Shown here: positions 47,996 to 49,548 of the stretch, in pieces | Layout: the number at the start of each line of letters is the position of its first letter | Position numbering within the stretch: position 1 is the first letter of the stretch | Position numbers and translations under genes: made by a program | The notes under the pieces: model-generated | Database searches by the model: none | What the model saw: the letters and a program-made list of their open reading frames with translations, nothing else | Told to the model about the DNA's origin: nothing | DNA from: Actinomycetota bacterium | GTDB taxonomy: Bacteria > Actinomycetota > AC-67 | NCBI GenBank assembly: GCA_020201525.1 | Contig: JAIVGO010000005.1 | Location: forward strand, 1 to 49,548 | Length of the DNA stretch: 49,548 bases | Reading direction: 5' to 3'

Positions 47996-48517
47996 ATGAA
48001 CATTGGTTTGCTTATCGTCCGAATGGTTGTGGGGCTCCTGTTCGTGGGCCACGGCACGCAAAAGCTTTTCGGTTGGTTCGGGGGAGACGGCCTCGAAGGT
48101 ACGGGGCAATTCATGGCGCATCTCGGCTTCAGGCCGGGGACCGCGAACGCCGGCCTCGCCGGCGCCTCGGAAACCGGTGGAGGCCTTTTGCTCGCGTTGG
48201 GATTTCTGACCCCGCTCGGGGCTGCGGCCATCATCGGCGTCATGGTGAGCACTCTTGCGCTTCACGCTCCGAAAGGGCTGTGGGCGACTCGCGGCGGATA
48301 TGAGTACCCGCTTGTCAACGCAGCAGTTGCCGCCTGTATCGCACTGGCGGGGCCGGGTAAATTTTCGGTGGATGGCGCTGCGGGCATGCCGGTCAACGAC
48401 ATGGTGGTCGGATCATTGGCGATTGGTGCAGGCATCGCAGCGGGTGTGCTTCGGTTGGCAACGAGAACGCCCGCACCGGCGACGGAGGCAGAGGGGCGTC
48501 AAACGAAGGCCGCCTAG
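47996..48517 (+). CDS. DoxX-family membrane protein
   Basis: 173 residues from ATG 47996, preceded by GGAGGAGG. Four membrane helices; the DoxX/SURF4 signature is LLIVRMVVGLLFVGHGTQKL and FGWFGGDG, followed by GGLLLALGFLTPLGAAAIIG. Members take part in thiosulfate:quinone oxidation, thiol stress or unknown processes; nothing here selects one. Its stop overlaps the 3' end of the convergent LuxR-type gene. Confidence 0.9.
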   Translation: MNIGLLIVRMVVGLLFVGHGTQKLFGWFGGDGLEGTGQFMAHLGFRPGTANAGLAGASETGGGLLLALGFLTPLGAAAIIGVMVSTLALHAPKGLWATRGGYEYPLVNAAVAACIALAGPGKFSVDGAAGMPVNDMVVGSLAIGAGIAAGVLRLATRTPAPATEAEGRQTKAA

Positions 48518-49548
48518 TTCGTGTTCGCTTCCATGCTCACGGAGCTGAGACGATTTGCGAAGGCGACGAGTTCCGTCCGGCGTGAGACCCCCGCCTTCGC
48601 GATGATGTGCTCAACGTGTTTGTTGACGGTTCCTACACTGAGCGTCAAAGCGAGAGCGATCTCTCGGTTGGTTCGTCCCTCGGCCACAAACTTGAGCACT
48701 TCGCCTTCGCGCTGGGTGAGACCGCCGGGAAAGCTTGACCGAGGGCGTCCACGTCGACGGGGGCTGTGGGTCGCGAGCCAGTCGTTGATTCGTTGCAGAC
48801 GCCGCGCCGCGCCGAGCCTCTCGTAAATCGCGGATGATTCCCGAGCTCTGTCGACGGCTCCTTTCCGATCCCCACTGATCCACTGAGCCTGCGCCGCAAC
48901 TTCAAGAATTCTCGCCTGCTCGAAAACGACCGGCGAAGGTGCGTGTATCCAAGGCCGCAGAATGGCGATCGCCCTAGCGGTATTTCCACGCGCAAGCTCT
49001 ATCTGCGCCTCAAGCCGATCAACCCCCGCCTCCCATATGCGAGACGTCGAAAGTCGTCGCGTCGCCTCGGCATGCCAACGACATGCATTCTTAATCTCTC
49101 CTCCTAGCAAGTATGATTCGGCCACGATTACACACGTGAACGCCAAATCTCGGGGTTCGACGATCTGATTCTCAAAGTTCGGGATTTGGGTCGCATATTT
49201 CGCGGCGGAGTCTGGGTCTTCCGCCTCAAGAAAGCACAGCGTCATTGCTGCGATTGCATCAATTTCATCTGCCGGATTCCCCAGCCTTGTCGACACATTT
49301 GCGCACCACTGGGCCAGATCAAAAGCCTCAGCCAGGTTGCCCATCCACGCCTGGAGTTTGGCTGAGCTTTCCAACATACCGCTCAGGTTCCAATGGTCGC
49401 CCGTGGCTGCTGCAGTTCTGGTCGCATTGCGTAGCATTTTATCTGCCTCTCCCCAAGCGCCTGAGAGCACCAGGGTCCAAGCCAGATTGGGCCGAAGGTG
49501 GGCTTTGTATTCCTCGTTTGTGCAGCGGGCTAATGAGAGCTCAAATAG
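48514..49548 (-). CDS. LuxR-type regulator with TPR-like region, 3' part (5' end outside window)
   Basis: The frame is open to the window edge, so only the last 344 residues are seen. They consist of TPR-like helices (AEAFDLAQWCANVSTRLGNP, RIWEAGVDRLEAQIELARGN) and a C-terminal LuxR HTH: LTQREGEVLKFVAEGRTNRE then VGTVNKHVEHIIAKAGVSRR. The usual architecture of such proteins is an N-terminal cyclase or AAA/STAND ATPase, TPRs and this HTH; that part lies beyond the end of the window. Confidence 0.9.
   Translation of the reverse strand, partial: LFELSLARCTNEEYKAHLRPNLAWTLVLSGAWGEADKMLRNATRTAAATGDHWNLSGMLESSAKLQAWMGNLAEAFDLAQWCANVSTRLGNPADEIDAIAAMTLCFLEAEDPDSAAKYATQIPNFENQIVEPRDLAFTCVIVAESYLLGGEIKNACRWHAEATRRLSTSRIWEAGVDRLEAQIELARGNTARAIAILRPWIHAPSPVVFEQARILEVAAQAQWISGDRKGAVDRARESSAIYERLGAARRLQRINDWLATHSPRRRGRPRSSFPGGLTQREGEVLKFVAEGRTNREIALALTLSVGTVNKHVEHIIAKAGVSRRTELVAFANRLSSVSMEANTN

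Noticed and set aside
1-49548. CRISPR arrays, insertion sequences or prophage genes
   Set aside because: No regularly spaced repeats, transposase, integrase or phage structural genes were seen on either strand.

Overview
The window is a high-GC bacterial chromosome segment, most likely from an uncultured soil or sediment member of the Actinomycetota or a close relative. Three things point there: a BldC-type regulator, an F420-type split-barrel oxidoreductase, and a recurrent promoter/start layout in which a TANNNT -10 box lies 6-7 bases before the first codon, as in leaderless actinobacterial mRNAs. Genes inside operons use ordinary Shine-Dalgarno sites or ATGA overlaps instead. No phage, transposase or CRISPR array was seen. 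The genus cannot be told from the sequence alone.

Layout. 1-1646: end of a sensor kinase and a methyltransferase. 1649-9320 (mostly minus strand): a VapBC pair, a branched-chain-type 2-oxoacid dehydrogenase (E1alpha, E1beta, E2), an ImmA/IrrE-like peptidase with a divergent partner, leucine/valine dehydrogenase and a LOG-family protein. This set fits oxidative deamination of branched-chain amino acids followed by oxidative decarboxylation of the 2-oxoacids; no E3 gene is in the window. 9321-9986: bldC with a long, strongly structured leader and a clean terminator. 10079-13597: a secreted LVIVD protein, tRNA-Phe, a wrecked HNH endonuclease gene, tRNA-Asp and an MFS transporter. 13578-19224: signalling genes (single-domain response regulator, GAF histidine kinase, NarL-type regulator) around an F420-type oxidoreductase, a secreted neutral-ceramidase-like enzyme and an alpha/beta hydrolase.

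19322-25160: two unrecognised proteins, a secreted M10-like metalloprotease, an ECF sigma factor translationally coupled to an O6-alkylguanine alkyltransferase fused to an Ada zinc domain, a split-barrel protein and a GH15 glucoamylase-like enzyme. 25171-32397 (minus): an ABC-2 exporter pair and a catabolic operon holding acyl-CoA dehydrogenase, APH-type kinase, SDR and zinc alcohol dehydrogenase. The kinase/dehydrogenase pair is the split form of the domains of mammalian ACAD10/11. 32569-34693: dodecin, a small membrane protein, a stand-alone TOPRIM protein and a thiol-dioxygenase-like cupin.

34739-46420: two very large ATPase/TPR signalling proteins (one with a class III cyclase domain) flank a lipoprotein, a frameshifted FG-GAP gene, a second VapBC pair bordered by broken tRNA 3' ends, a DUF2330 protein, an arsenic methylation operon and a cyclic-nucleotide-binding protein. 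46537-49548: small membrane proteins, tRNA-Lys, DoxX, and the 3' part of a LuxR-type regulator that runs off the window.

The most interesting items are the ECF sigma/alkyltransferase-Ada module, the structured bldC leader, a start codon placed in the loop of a terminator hairpin, and the second VapC, which has no canonical start codon before its first catalytic Asp.
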